Notes under the pieces: model-generated
Seen by the model: only the letters and a program-made list of their open reading frames with translations
Database searches by the model: none
What the model was told of the DNA's origin: nothing
DNA from: a virus
IMG/VR virus record: IMGVR_UViG_3300035070_001292
Location: 1 to 38,416 of that record
Length of the DNA: 38,416 nucleotides
Direction: 5' to 3' (one strand)
Made by a program: the position numbers and the translations under genes
Shown: positions 13,025-22,900 of the stretch, one piece after another
How the letters are laid out: each line of letters begins with the position of its first letter
How positions within the stretch are numbered: the first letter of the stretch is position 1

Positions 13025-13890
13025 AATGCTTAATCGACGCTGACATACTGGCTTACGAGGTTAGCAGCTCTGGGACTTATAAAGACCAAGACACAGGGGA
13101 GACTGTTGTTAAAGACTTTGAGCGAGTTGCAGAGTTGTTCGATCAACGTATTAAAGAGATTGAAGGGGAGTGTTGGGCTACTGAGCCTAGCACCCTCTAC
13201 TTAACAGGAGATAATACGCTTGGTAAATCAATTAATCGGAGGTTAAAGTACAGTGGTGAGGAGGAGGTCGTGTTTAAGAAGAACTTCCGTGAATCTGTGG
13301 CGTGGTCGAAACCGTATAAGGGTCAACGCAAGGAGGAGAAACCTTTCCACTTCCACAACTTACGAGAGTACATGCTTGACAATTACCACGTCATCATATC
13401 CAACGGAGTTGAAGCTGACGACCTAATTGCTGCGGAGTTAGTTAAAGCTGGTGACAAGCTTGATGTGATTTGTTGCTCTCGTGATAAAGACTTGCGTACT
13501 ATTGGTGGTATGCACTTCGGCTGGCCTTGTGGCCTACAACCGCAGTTTGGTCCTGAGCGCATTACAGAGTTTGGTTATTTGGAGTTAGACTTAGAGGGTA
13601 AGAAGTTGAAAGGTGGTGGTCAAGCTTTCTTGTATGCACAAATGTTAACTGGTGATAGGGTGGATAACATACCTGGGCTAAAGAACTATGGCAAGAAGAA
13701 GGCTTACAACGCACTTAAAAACTGTGTGTCCTTAGAAGATTTGGAAGTCTCAGTGAAGAATCTGTACATCGAAGCTTATGGCGATAAGTATAAGTTCTAC
13801 TATGATGAACAGTTGACATTACTAAGTTTATTAAAAGAGTTACCAGAGGGTAGTTATTATGAAGTTCAACCCGACTTTATACAAAGCTAA
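13021..13890 (+). CDS. 5'-3' exonuclease / flap endonuclease (T7 gp6-like)
   Basis: A 289-residue nuclease of the FEN/PIN superfamily. Metal-binding motifs are in order: MKCLIDADILAYE (Asp pair), YKGQRKEEKP (basic arch), GVEADDLIAAE, CSRDKDLRTI, and LTGDRVDNIPGL (helix-two-turn-helix Asp residues). It would remove RNA primers and degrade DNA for recycling. The start is fused to the previous stop. The 3' end overlaps the next gene by 32 bases. Confidence 0.92.
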   Translation: MKCLIDADILAYEVSSSGTYKDQDTGETVVKDFERVAELFDQRIKEIEGECWATEPSTLYLTGDNTLGKSINRRLKYSGEEEVVFKKNFRESVAWSKPYKGQRKEEKPFHFHNLREYMLDNYHVIISNGVEADDLIAAELVKAGDKLDVICCSRDKDLRTIGGMHFGWPCGLQPQFGPERITEFGYLELDLEGKKLKGGGQAFLYAQMLTGDRVDNIPGLKNYGKKKAYNALKNCVSLEDLEVSVKNLYIEAYGDKYKFYYDEQLTLLSLLKELPEGSYYEVQPDFIQS

Positions 13891-14062
13891 TTGTTGTGGA
13901 GATATTTTCTACAGCCGTTACCCAGGTGAGTTTAGGCATTGTGATTGTAAGCAATCTGCTGTTGACGAGACGGAGTTTTATGCTAGGCTCTTTGGAAGTT
14001 TAACCCCTGTTGGACGATTATATGAGGTGAGTGACGATGAGAGGGGAGTTAGTAAAGAATGA
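13859..14062 (+). CDS. Small Cys-rich phage protein (DUF7695-like)
   Basis: A 67-residue protein with ATG 13859 behind GAGGG inside the end of the exonuclease gene. The core CCGDIFYSRYPGEFRHCDC followed by a VDE/F-Y-x-R stretch resembles a widespread phage small protein with C-GD-x-I-x-S, H-x-F-x-x-C-x-C and VDGG-x-x-Y-x-R spacing. Possible zinc-binding fold; function unknown. The following HNH gene begins within its 3' end. Confidence 0.7.
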   Translation: MKFNPTLYKANCCGDIFYSRYPGEFRHCDCKQSAVDETEFYARLFGSLTPVGRLYEVSDDERGVSKE

Positions 14063-14453
14063 TGGGACATGGACACAGGCGAAGTTTAACAGTTTTATTA
14101 AGAACAATCTTCGTGCAGCAACTAGGAAGTGGGGGCCAATACAAAACTGTGTGAAGAAGGCTAGGCGTAGTAGAGGTTTATATGAATGCGCCTCTTGTAA
14201 CGATCTTGTACCAGCATCAATACTTTGTCAGGAGACACGTAAACGTAAGAAGAATATTATTGCTGACCACATTGACCCTATAGTAGACCCTGCTGTTGGT
14301 TTTACAACTTGGGATTCTGTGATTGAACGGATGTTCTGTGACTCTAGTAACTTGCAAGCATTGTGCGGCAAGTGCCATAAAGAGAAGTCACAGGAAGAAA
14401 TTAACATTGCAAAAGAACGTAGACTTAATCAAAAACTAGGAGCTTTAGAATGA
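14037..14453 (+). CDS. HNH endonuclease
   Basis: A 138-residue nuclease. Zinc-binding YECASCNDL and LCGKCHKEK flank the core ADHIDPIVDP (catalytic His) and NLQALCGKCH (HNH Asn and His). It could be a recombination/debranching nuclease comparable in role to T7 gp3, or a free-standing homing-type enzyme. Its embedding in the operon with overlaps at both ends favours a conserved phage function. GTG 14031 is possible, but GAGGTGA is best spaced to ATG 14037. Confidence 0.88.
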   Translation: MRGELVKNDGTWTQAKFNSFIKNNLRAATRKWGPIQNCVKKARRSRGLYECASCNDLVPASILCQETRKRKKNIIADHIDPIVDPAVGFTTWDSVIERMFCDSSNLQALCGKCHKEKSQEEINIAKERRLNQKLGALE

Positions 14454-14686
14454 TGGCATTGACAACTTTTAATGATGTAGAAGATCGTACATTGCGTGCT
14501 TGGAACCGCTTTATGGTCTTCTTTAATACAATTAACAACGTGAATAACGATGCTGCTAAGAATTACCTCAAGCAGTTTTCTAATGAAGATAAGCTTGACC
14601 TTCAGCAAGTTTTGAAAGCTATGAAGCAACATGGCTTTGAAGGTTTGAAGGCAATGATTAGTCGAGGTGCTTATGAAGTTAAGTGA
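14450..14686 (+). CDS. Hypothetical helical protein
   Basis: A 78-residue protein beginning at tandem ATGs (14450 and 14453) behind AGGAG; overlaps the HNH stop by four bases. It is wholly helical in character: a stretch starting DRTLRAWNRFMVFFNTINNV, then FSNEDKLDLQQVLKAMKQHG. No family or membrane segment is recognised. It overlaps the next gene by 14 bases, so it belongs to the same translational chain. Confidence 0.75.
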   Translation: MMALTTFNDVEDRTLRAWNRFMVFFNTINNVNNDAAKNYLKQFSNEDKLDLQQVLKAMKQHGFEGLKAMISRGAYEVK

Positions 14687-15086
14687 AGCTGACCGTTTTA
14701 ACGAAGGTAAGCCACAGTTGTCTTACATCCTTGGTGGCTCTAACGCTCTAGCTGGTATGGCTAGGGTGTTGGAGTTTGGTGGCAATAAGTATGGACGTAA
14801 TAATTGGAAGAAGGGTTTGACATATAACACTTGTGTAGATAGTTTGTTACGACACTTAACAGCTTTTATTAATGGAGAGGATTGTGACGCTGAGAGTGGG
14901 TTACCGCATGTAGACCACATCCAATGCAATGCCCTGTTCTTATCTGAGATGTTTCATACAAGACCTGACATGGATGACAGAGAGCAATTTGCTTGCGATG
15001 ATTGTGATTGTGAACCAGGGGATTTTCCAGTGGTACCTTTACAACTCTGGTTTACGTTTGAAGACGAGGAGGGTGTTGATGATTGA
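14673..15086 (+). CDS. dATP/dGTP diphosphohydrolase-like protein (DUF5664)
   Basis: A 137-residue MazG-like helical protein of the DUF5664 type. It has RFNEGKPQLSYIL at the N-terminus, GGNKYGRNNWKKGL (the KYG-x-x-NW signature), then SLLRHLTAFINGED and HVDHIQCNALFL, whose acidic and His residues form the expected metal site. Family members cleave dNTPs to dNMPs, sometimes linked to altered phage dNTP pools. An acidic Cys-rich tail (CDDCDCEPG) is appended, which is unusual. ATG 14673 behind GAGGTG is chosen over GTG 14667. Confidence 0.85.
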   Translation: MKLSEADRFNEGKPQLSYILGGSNALAGMARVLEFGGNKYGRNNWKKGLTYNTCVDSLLRHLTAFINGEDCDAESGLPHVDHIQCNALFLSEMFHTRPDMDDREQFACDDCDCEPGDFPVVPLQLWFTFEDEEGVDD

Positions 15087-15864
15087 CCAACCCAAGGTTC
15101 TTTTCCTAGATATCGAGACAGCTCCCAAAGTTGCTTATGTTTGGGAGTTCTTTAAGCAGAATGTTTCACCCTCACAGGTGGTCAGTCATGGCCACCTCCT
15201 TTGTGCAGCGTGGAAGTGGTTGGGTGATGAGGAGGTTAGCTTTGAACGAACAAATCTTTCTAACATAGAAGATGACCGCAAGTTAGTCTTATGTCTACGA
15301 AACTTACTTGATGAGTGTCACTTAGTTGTAGCACACAATGCACGTAAGTTTGATCTTCCAATGATTAATGCACGTTGTTTGGTATATGGTATTGCCCCAC
15401 CATCTCCGTATAAAGTTGTAGATACACTAGCTGTTGCCAAGAAAAACTTTCGCTTCCCTTCAAATAAGCTTGAGTATTTAGCAACTGTGTTAGGGTGTGG
15501 TGAAAAGTTGTTGCACAATAACTATCCAGGCTTCTCCTTGTGGAAGGCGTGTATGGATGGTAACTTGTTTGCATGGAATGATATGCGCAAGTATAACATG
15601 AACGATGTTATTGTGCTTGAAGCTTTATATAACAAAATGCGTGGTTGGGTTGACGTACACCCCAACATTCCAGCAACTACTGGTGATAAGGGGTTGGCTT
15701 GTCCTAAATGTGGTAGTCACCACATACAGAGGCGAGGGTTTACTACGACATTACTTGGCTCGTACCAACGATATGTTTGTAACGACTGTCGTGGTTGGAG
15801 TCGCAGTCGTAAGAAAGAGCCAGCCAGCACGAGTGTTTTATTAACTAATGAGAAGAGTGGTTAA
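15079..15864 (+). CDS. DnaQ/RNase H-like 3'-5' exonuclease with C-terminal zinc ribbon
   Basis: A 261-residue protein. The exonuclease fold shows LFLDIETAP (D and E of Exo I), VVAHNARKFDLPMI (Exo II Asp), and YNMNDVIVLEALY (Exo III Asp), as in YprB-type RNase_H_2 nucleases. The C-terminus has CPKCGSHH, then CNDCRGWSRSRKK, a zinc ribbon with a basic tail for nucleic-acid binding. It is separate from the polymerase proofreading domain and may act in recombination, repair or host DNA breakdown. ATG 15079 lies behind GAGGAGG and overlaps the previous stop. Confidence 0.88.
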   Translation: MIDQPKVLFLDIETAPKVAYVWEFFKQNVSPSQVVSHGHLLCAAWKWLGDEEVSFERTNLSNIEDDRKLVLCLRNLLDECHLVVAHNARKFDLPMINARCLVYGIAPPSPYKVVDTLAVAKKNFRFPSNKLEYLATVLGCGEKLLHNNYPGFSLWKACMDGNLFAWNDMRKYNMNDVIVLEALYNKMRGWVDVHPNIPATTGDKGLACPKCGSHHIQRRGFTTTLLGSYQRYVCNDCRGWSRSRKKEPASTSVLLTNEKSG

Positions 15865-15869
15865 GTTCT

Positions 15870-17549
15870 ATGCAGTTTAGAAATAACTTAGGTGAGACAA
15901 TCTTTAAGCAGAAGTATGCTAACTTTACTGACCAAACTTGGTCTGATAAAGCTAGACAACTGTCTGAAATTACACGAGTAGCAGAGGACTTCAAGCTTGA
16001 GGGGGATGTCCTCTCTGCTATTAATGATATGAAGTTTATTCCAGGTGGGAGGTATTTATATTATGCGGGCCGAGGAGCTAAGTTTTATAATAATTGTTTT
16101 ATATTTAAGAGTCAAGAAGATAGTCGGGAGAGTTGGGCAGAGCTTATGTCTGATATTACCTCTTGCCTTATGGCTGGTGGTGGGATTGGGAATGATTATT
16201 CTATTTTCCGTCCTCATGGCTCCATACTTGGTCGAACTGGTGGTGAAGCATCTGGCCCAATACCGTTAATGGAGATGGTTAACGAAGCTGGTCGTAATGT
16301 TATGCAAGGTGGCTCACGCCGCAGTGCCATGTACGCTAGTTTAAATTGGAGTCATGGTGACATTGAGCGCTTCTTACACATTAAAGATTGGGAAGATCAG
16401 TTTATTACTGGTGCTTTTGATAAGGATGGCAAGCCACTGACAGTTAAGGCTGCTAAAGAAGCTGACTTCAACTATCGCGCTCCGCTAGATATGACAAACA
16501 TCTCTGTTAACTATGACGATAATTGGTTAGAGTATACTTGGGGTGTTAGGGAGAAGGTTAAGTGTGGTGTGGGTAAACCTAAGCTTCACCCAACATTCTT
16601 GCACAATGTTAGGCAAGCTATGAAGAATGGTGAACCTGGTTTTAGTTTCAATTTCAATGAGCAAGAGTGTGAAACTGGTCGTAATGCTTGTACAGAGGTT
16701 ACAAGCAGTGACGATGGTGACGTGTGTAACCTTGGCTCGGTTAATATGAGTCGCATTGACACTATTGAAGAGTTTGCAAAGGTTGTCGCTTTAGGTACTA
16801 AGTTCTTGTTGTGTGGTACTATCGAGGGTGAGCTACCTACAGAGAAGATTCACGCAATACGTACAAAGAATCGTCGCTTAGGTTTAGGCTTGATGGGTGT
16901 ACACGAATGGTTGTTGCAACGTGGTTATCGCTACGAAGTTGTACCAGAGTTGCATGAATGGCTTGCTGTATATCGTGATGTATCAAATAAAGTTGCAAGA
17001 GAGTTTGCAGACAAGCTAGGGGTTAGTCGTCCAATAGCTGTACGAAGTATTGCACCAACAGGTACTATCGGCATTTTGGCTGGAACAACGACTGGCATCG
17101 AGCCTGTGTTTGCTGTTGCATATAAACGCCGTTACTTACAAGGTGGTTCAACATGGCTCTATCAGCTCTGTATCGACTCTACAGCGAAGGCAGTGATTGA
17201 GGCGACTGGTTGTGACCCTGACAAAATAGAGACGGCCTACGACCTTTCTAAAGACCCTGAGAGACGTATCAAGTTTCAAGCTGAGGTTCAGGACTATGTG
17301 GATATGGCTATAAGTTCTACGTTAAACTTACCACCTTGGGGTTCAGAGGTGAACTGTGAAGAGCGTGTAGTTGACTTCGCTAACATTGTAGCTAAGTATG
17401 CACATAAGCTTCGTGGCTTAACCTTCTACCCAGATGGTAGTCGTGGAGGTCAACCAATAACTTCTATACCTTATAATGAAGCTGTTGGTATGGAAGGTGT
17501 GGTATTCGAGGAGAACGATGGTTGTAAGGGTGGTGTGTGTGGGTTGTAG
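15870..17549 (+). CDS. nrdJ: Adenosylcobalamin-dependent (class II) ribonucleotide reductase
   Basis: A 559-residue enzyme making deoxyribonucleotides for phage DNA. It has the single-subunit class II pattern: KFYNNCFIF (C76), GGGIGNDYSIFRPHG, NACTEV (C274 thiyl-radical Cys and E276) followed by DVCNLGSVN (C286, redox partner of C76), SIAPTGTIGILAGTTTGIEP, and a C-terminal CKGGVC pair (C552, C557) for thioredoxin-type reduction. No small radical subunit (NrdB) or activase is nearby, which supports the B12-dependent class. The host or environment must provide B12. It is the last large gene before the terminator; full length, no intein. Confidence 0.93.
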   Translation: MQFRNNLGETIFKQKYANFTDQTWSDKARQLSEITRVAEDFKLEGDVLSAINDMKFIPGGRYLYYAGRGAKFYNNCFIFKSQEDSRESWAELMSDITSCLMAGGGIGNDYSIFRPHGSILGRTGGEASGPIPLMEMVNEAGRNVMQGGSRRSAMYASLNWSHGDIERFLHIKDWEDQFITGAFDKDGKPLTVKAAKEADFNYRAPLDMTNISVNYDDNWLEYTWGVREKVKCGVGKPKLHPTFLHNVRQAMKNGEPGFSFNFNEQECETGRNACTEVTSSDDGDVCNLGSVNMSRIDTIEEFAKVVALGTKFLLCGTIEGELPTEKIHAIRTKNRRLGLGLMGVHEWLLQRGYRYEVVPELHEWLAVYRDVSNKVAREFADKLGVSRPIAVRSIAPTGTIGILAGTTTGIEPVFAVAYKRRYLQGGSTWLYQLCIDSTAKAVIEATGCDPDKIETAYDLSKDPERRIKFQAEVQDYVDMAISSTLNLPPWGSEVNCEERVVDFANIVAKYAHKLRGLTFYPDGSRGGQPITSIPYNEAVGMEGVVFEENDGCKGGVCGL

Positions 17550-17652
17550 GGGTGTAGTAACTTACTTATCCTGCCTTATGCTTTTAGCAGCATCACCTGC
17601 TGTTGTATTGCCTTGGCTACTTATATCAACTTTATATATAGTGTTTAAATAA
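17518..17652 (+). CDS. Possible small membrane protein overlapping the reductase end
   Basis: A 44-residue ORF in another frame. ATG 17518 follows GAGGAG (17508-17513) at four bases, and it runs 103 bases beyond the reductase stop to just before the terminator hairpin. The product is strongly hydrophobic, with LSCLMLLAASPAVVLPWLLI forming one likely membrane helix. Fit to the ribosome binding site and termination exactly before the terminator support a real gene. A regulatory or lysis role would be speculation. Confidence 0.4.
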   Translation: MVVRVVCVGCRGVVTYLSCLMLLAASPAVVLPWLLISTLYIVFK

Positions 17653-17687
17653 AAAAAAGCCCCTACAACTGGCAACTGTAGGGGCTT
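17651..17687. terminator. Bidirectional rho-independent terminator between converging operons
   Basis: AAGCCCCTACA (17657-17667) pairs perfectly with TGTAGGGGCTT (17677-17687) around a nine-base loop. The A-run at 17651-17658 becomes a U-run for minus-strand transcripts, giving a strong terminator for the structural operon. For plus-strand transcripts the hairpin is followed by a weaker TTAATTTATTTAT tract. It sits between the two converging blocks, where a shared terminator is expected. Confidence 0.9.
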
Positions 17688-17701
17688 AATTTATTTATAG
17701 C

Positions 17702-19978
17702 TTATTGTAAATCTTTCATACGACCTTTTTTATAAGGTCTAACCTCCATAGAGCCAGTCCTATTAAAGTTGTCAACAAAGTCTTGTTGGTAACGAATGGC
17801 ATCCTCCTCAATCATTTCTTGAGAAGCTCCCTTCCTCTTCATAATAGTAGCTCGTTCTTCAAGCTCACTCTCTAAGTCCGGTCTCAGTAGCCTCAAATCA
17901 CCTACACTAATTTGACTTAGTTGCCCTTCTTGTGAAGGTGTAACACCCTCCACCTCAGGTTGGTTAGCTTCCTCATTAAGCAACTCTACATCTAAGTTGT
18001 CTTTAGCTTGACCTTTTCGTTGTTCAGACTCAAAGTTGTTAGCTCTCTTAATCCACTCTGGTGAAGCGTTGTTATTCTTATCAAACAAGGCCACTGCTTG
18101 CTCTGGGTTTTTAGAAGTAGCAGCAACCTGTCTTCGCTCTCTGACGTAAGTTGTTAGAGGGTCTGTTCCACGGTAGTCAATGTGTGGATTATGGTTTGCA
18201 TTACTTGCACCATATAGCTGCTCTTGGAAGGTAGCAGTTGTTCCAGCGAAGTCATTACTATTGTTTAATGTGGCTTGCGCCCTGATAAGTTGTGTAAGCT
18301 TAGCAGCTTTATCACGGTTGAGGTCAGTGAGGTACTTGTTAACCTCTGTATAACGCTCAGGTGACAAGCTTGACTTAGGTGTAAACTTAACACCACCATC
18401 TTGCCATAAGAAGTTAATCTGCTCAGCCAGTGGCTTACCACCTAAATCCTTTGTTAAGGTCTCCCTCAACCCATTGAAGATTGGGGTTGAGTAAGATTTA
18501 CGTATGACGTAGTTGGCACGCTGTCTTGACTCTTCAGAGAATTTAGGTTGATTCTTAACCATCCAATTGCCAACATCCTCTCTCGAAAAGAATTTGAGTG
18601 ATTCTTGAATTGCTACGGGGTCTGTTGGAGTTCCATCTTCAGGTGGCTTAAGGCCTGTAAGAATTGTACCTAGTGTCTGGTATATATCCCTATTGGCTTG
18701 CTCTGAACTTTGTGGGTCATAAGCTTTGGCATCCCTAATCATTTTCAATGTGTTTGAATAGATTGGTGAAGCATTCTTACGAGCATCTATGGTAAACAAG
18801 CTCTTCATATTCTTGGTGCCATCTTGATTAAAAGAGTTGTCACCAGTGAGTAGGTTTAGTGTACTTTCAAATGAGGCAGCGTGTGTGGCAGCATTATCGC
18901 CCAACATCTTACGGGCAACAGCTAGGTTAGTTAACTCCTCACCTTTTGGCCCTCTATAAATATTGTAAGTCTTACGTGCATTAGCTTCATTTACAGCATT
19001 CTCCATGTAAGATATACCATCTTTGTTTAAGATGGAGGCTCTAGCTGCGTCAATAGATGATGTGAGGCGTGCTAGTTGTGTTGTCCTGTCATCAGCAGGT
19101 AATAGCGCCACTCCACCTAAGCCATTCAACGTATCATTGTACCTGTTAGTGACATCCACTTTCATTCTCTCTAACTGGGGCAGTAAGTCCATTAGATACT
19201 GTTCTTTATTAGTGGCGTTTTTAGCGCCAGCTATTAGGCCTTCAACTTGACTATCTATGGATGGAGCTAAGTCAAGAACAAGTGCGTTTGAAGAGGATTT
19301 CATTTCATACTGCTGAACCTGTTGGGCACGTTGCAATTTCTTGACGTTCACATCAGCTTCAAAGTCCTCAAACTCCATCTGACTTTTAGCCGCACTGATT
19401 TGAGCGTTAGTGTACGCCAGCTTATCAGAAGCAGTTTTAAGCATCTGTGCATTACCATTTATAGACCTGACTTGTTGTACAGCAATATCAATTACATTAG
19501 GGTCTTGCTCATCCTGGCTTAGTAAATTGGAGCCAAGAGCTGCTTGATAATCTTTATTATACTGATCACGCGCAGCTTTGACACCTTCATCCTCATCACC
19601 AAAGCCATAGGTGTTGTTCACGCCAGTAACAAGTTTGTCAAAATCCTCAGCCATACTAGGGTTCTCAGCAATGTATCGGTTGATTACATCATGCTGCGAT
19701 AGGCGAAGCTGCCTCTTATCAATACCCCCCTTCATACGAGAGGACTTCTCAAGCTTTATTAAGTCTTGCCTAGCCCTGAATAAATTAGTATTCTTAATGT
19801 CATCCTGACCACTCGTAGCCATCTTCTCTACAACTTTAGCTACAAGCGGTTCAGCATATTGCAAACCAGCTATGGCGGTTGATTTAGAGTTGTTCTCTAC
19901 ACCCTCAAAAGAGGTGGCCGCAGATTCCTGCAAGCCAATCTCTTGATTATCAAATATATCTCTACGCTGTTCAGCCAT
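17702..19978 (-). CDS. Large ejection (internal virion) protein, 758 residues
   Basis: Last gene of the structural operon. It is predominantly helical and charged, rich in Gln, Asp, Asn and Ala (for example LRLSQHDVINRYIAENPSM), with no signal peptide and no enzymatic motif that I can see. Its length is close to T7 gp15 (747 residues), and it neighbours gp14- and gp16-sized proteins, so an internal-core protein ejected into the host envelope is likely. The stop lies just beyond the terminator stem. Order relative to the larger protein is reversed compared with T7. Confidence 0.75.
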   Translation of the reverse strand: MAEQRRDIFDNQEIGLQESAATSFEGVENNSKSTAIAGLQYAEPLVAKVVEKMATSGQDDIKNTNLFRARQDLIKLEKSSRMKGGIDKRQLRLSQHDVINRYIAENPSMAEDFDKLVTGVNNTYGFGDEDEGVKAARDQYNKDYQAALGSNLLSQDEQDPNVIDIAVQQVRSINGNAQMLKTASDKLAYTNAQISAAKSQMEFEDFEADVNVKKLQRAQQVQQYEMKSSSNALVLDLAPSIDSQVEGLIAGAKNATNKEQYLMDLLPQLERMKVDVTNRYNDTLNGLGGVALLPADDRTTQLARLTSSIDAARASILNKDGISYMENAVNEANARKTYNIYRGPKGEELTNLAVARKMLGDNAATHAASFESTLNLLTGDNSFNQDGTKNMKSLFTIDARKNASPIYSNTLKMIRDAKAYDPQSSEQANRDIYQTLGTILTGLKPPEDGTPTDPVAIQESLKFFSREDVGNWMVKNQPKFSEESRQRANYVIRKSYSTPIFNGLRETLTKDLGGKPLAEQINFLWQDGGVKFTPKSSLSPERYTEVNKYLTDLNRDKAAKLTQLIRAQATLNNSNDFAGTTATFQEQLYGASNANHNPHIDYRGTDPLTTYVRERRQVAATSKNPEQAVALFDKNNNASPEWIKRANNFESEQRKGQAKDNLDVELLNEEANQPEVEGVTPSQEGQLSQISVGDLRLLRPDLESELEERATIMKRKGASQEMIEEDAIRYQQDFVDNFNRTGSMEVRPYKKGRMKDLQ

Positions 19979-19992
19979 TTACAAAGCCCCAA

Positions 19993-22900
19993 TTACTGTT
20001 CATCTTGTTGTTTACCTTCATTGTATTGTTTCCAACGCTCAAGAGCTTTAATAACATTGTCATAATCTCTTGGTCGTTGCTCTTCTGGAAGTAAGTGCAT
20101 ACGAGAAATAACCTCGTCAATACCAACAGTGTTTATCTTTCCATACAAATCTACTAAAGGTGAGAGTTTGTTTTGAGAAGCAGCCCTGTCTGACAACTTA
20201 TTCCACTCCTCAAGAAACTCTGGCGTACCCCCAAAGACTGAATAACCAATAGCAAACCCTTGTTTAATAGATTCTGAATCACCAGCATTCTGTCCGTGTA
20301 AAGCTAGCTGACGTAGAAAGTTATCATGCAAATGCTTAATGTCCTTCTTATAGCTAGAATCTTTGTAGTCAAGAGTATTTAATGCAGCTAACTTAACTTC
20401 ATCCATTGAACGAATGCCAAGTACTTGTCCAGCAACTGAGTACCAATCAGCAACGTAATCCTTAGTAGCACCTTTAGCTGACATACTCTGTCCTACTTTA
20501 TACATGTAAGCAGCTTTGTAAGCATTAGAGAAGCCAGAGGACATTAAGTTACCAAAGGCTAAACCAACAGTCTTCAGTGAAGCTGGTTGTAACTCCTCAG
20601 AAGGTACAATCCACTGCTTAACTTCTCTTAAGAAAGTAATGGCTTTTGGGTTACCACCAAAGAACAGACTACCAGATGGACTCTCTGCCATCATAGTTAA
20701 GAAGTCATCCTTAACTAGAGAGGTTACAAACTCACCTAATGAGTTGTTAAATGGTGAAATGTTACCACTAATATCTAAACGAGTGTTAGTATCAAAGGCT
20801 GCGTGTATAGCATTGTTAATGGCATACGACATAAAACCCTCAGTCACCAAATTACGCAACTCTTCATTTTCTGGTAAGTATGGCTCAACGCCACTCTCAT
20901 ACATTGATTGGGCTGGAAAACCAAACAAAGCTGCGTTAACCAATGCCAGCCTAGCTTTTTGACCCTTAGTTAAGTGTTGATTAAACGTCATGTTAGAGAG
21001 CATCTTATGCCCAATCTGTAAGAACTGAGCTGGAAGCGAGAAGATATTCTGGTTGTATGGTAAGTCACCAGCAGCATTCATATTACCTGACAAGTTACGA
21101 GCATTACCAGAAATCTCAGACAACACTCTAGCATCGCTTAAATCTTTTCCAGCTCGTTTAGCTGAATCTGCAAATGCTAAGTAGTGCATGAGCATGTTCA
21201 TACGCTCCCCAGCATCCATACCTATTGTGCGAGAGTAGTGAGGTATTGCAGATATAGCCTTCTTAACTGTACCTAGAGCTCTGAACTCCTCAGCATCGTA
21301 CATAACACCACGAACTAAGTTGTTCTTATCAACTGCTGCAAGTAAGCCAGACTGCTCTAGCCCGTTAAACACTTTGTCAAACTCCTCCTGCGTCCAGCCA
21401 CTAGCTTTTAGCTCTGCCTTAGTAGGGGTACCACCAGCAAACTTCTTGATCATTGTGAGTGCTTGTGGAGCTGATCTAACTATAGTCCACCCAGGGTTGG
21501 CTATAGCAGCTAGTTGGACAGATTGTATAGTCTGTACCAAAGCTTGACGTAACGGGTTCATAAACAACATTGTTGTTGCTGTCAGCGTTCTTAAAGCCGC
21601 TAACGGCCCCCTCATGTCACCAATGCCACGGAACACCTTCTCACCAAAAGAGGTTGTCGGTGCAATTACATCAGCTATAACATTCATCAAACCTTTGAAG
21701 CCAGCGTCTAAGTGGTTAATGTAACCATCCTCGATTGAACGGATGTAATTAAAAGCTGATCTAGCAGCAGCCACCTCTTTAACATTAGTCAACTCTGGTG
21801 TACGCTGTCTAATATCAGAACCCTTGCTTGGGTACATAGGCTGGTGAGTGATTGGGTGTTTCTCTAAGAAGGCACCATAGTTTCGGATAAACCTTTCTTT
21901 AGAAGTTTCAATCCAATCCTTTACATTTACATGCTGAGAGATTGATCGTATACTTGTCAGCATAGATTGCATTGGATTAGTCGTACTTGACATTTCAAAC
22001 TGAAGGTCACCACCTAGCGTCTCAAGAGGTTTCTCTCCACGCATACGTTGAGCTGAACGACCAGTAAGCATGTCAAGCTCTGCTAAAGCCCTCTCATGTC
22101 CAGGAGTACCTTTTAAATCCCTACCAACAACATACTCTACATTTGAAAACTTCTTGTTAAACTGCTCCATTAGTGCATTGGCACTCTTCAAAGAATCAGC
22201 AGAACCAACAGCTCTCCAATGTACATGATCACCTCTGTCATCCTTAACAGACTGTCTAATGATATACTCATCATTATATCTCCTGCTATAGTAACCCTCT
22301 AAATAGTTCAATACTTTGTCATCATCACGTAGACGACGAATGAAGGGGTTCCCAGGTGTGTTGTCAACGAGGATGTGTGTTACAAACTTCCCATTTTCAA
22401 GGGCTGTTGGCACATCAAGTTCAACAACTTCACCACCTTCTTTAAACAATTTCTCCACATCAGCACGAGTCTTGTCAACTATTTGACCTAACTTGTGGTC
22501 ATAAAGTTTAATAGTGCCATTACCAAGTTCTTTAGTTACTTGACCAAGCTTCATTGGTCTAACTAGCTTAGACTCGTCAGTGCCAGGTACAACCCACATT
22601 TGTAAACCACGACCCCTAGCATTTTGTATCCTAGACGTATTCTCTAGCACATACAAACGATCTTGTACAAGACGGAAATCAGTGATCGTACTTAGCATAG
22701 CTTCTGACCAACCTTCTGTACGAAGCTTAGCTGCATTAAACTTAGTTTGATTTAAGTTGGCTTGTACAATGTAGTCTGCAACCGTTTGCTTGCTAGCTCC
22801 ATCAAGTTTCTTAAACTTATTGTTAAAAGAGTCAGCTGCTTTCACCAGAATCTTTGTAAATTGTGACGATCTATCCTCAGCATTTGAAATAGCTAAGTGC

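Noticed and set aside
10183-17549. Inteins or group I introns in polymerase and reductase
   Set aside because: Conserved motifs are contiguous and protein lengths are normal. The HNH gene at 14037 stands alone within the operon.
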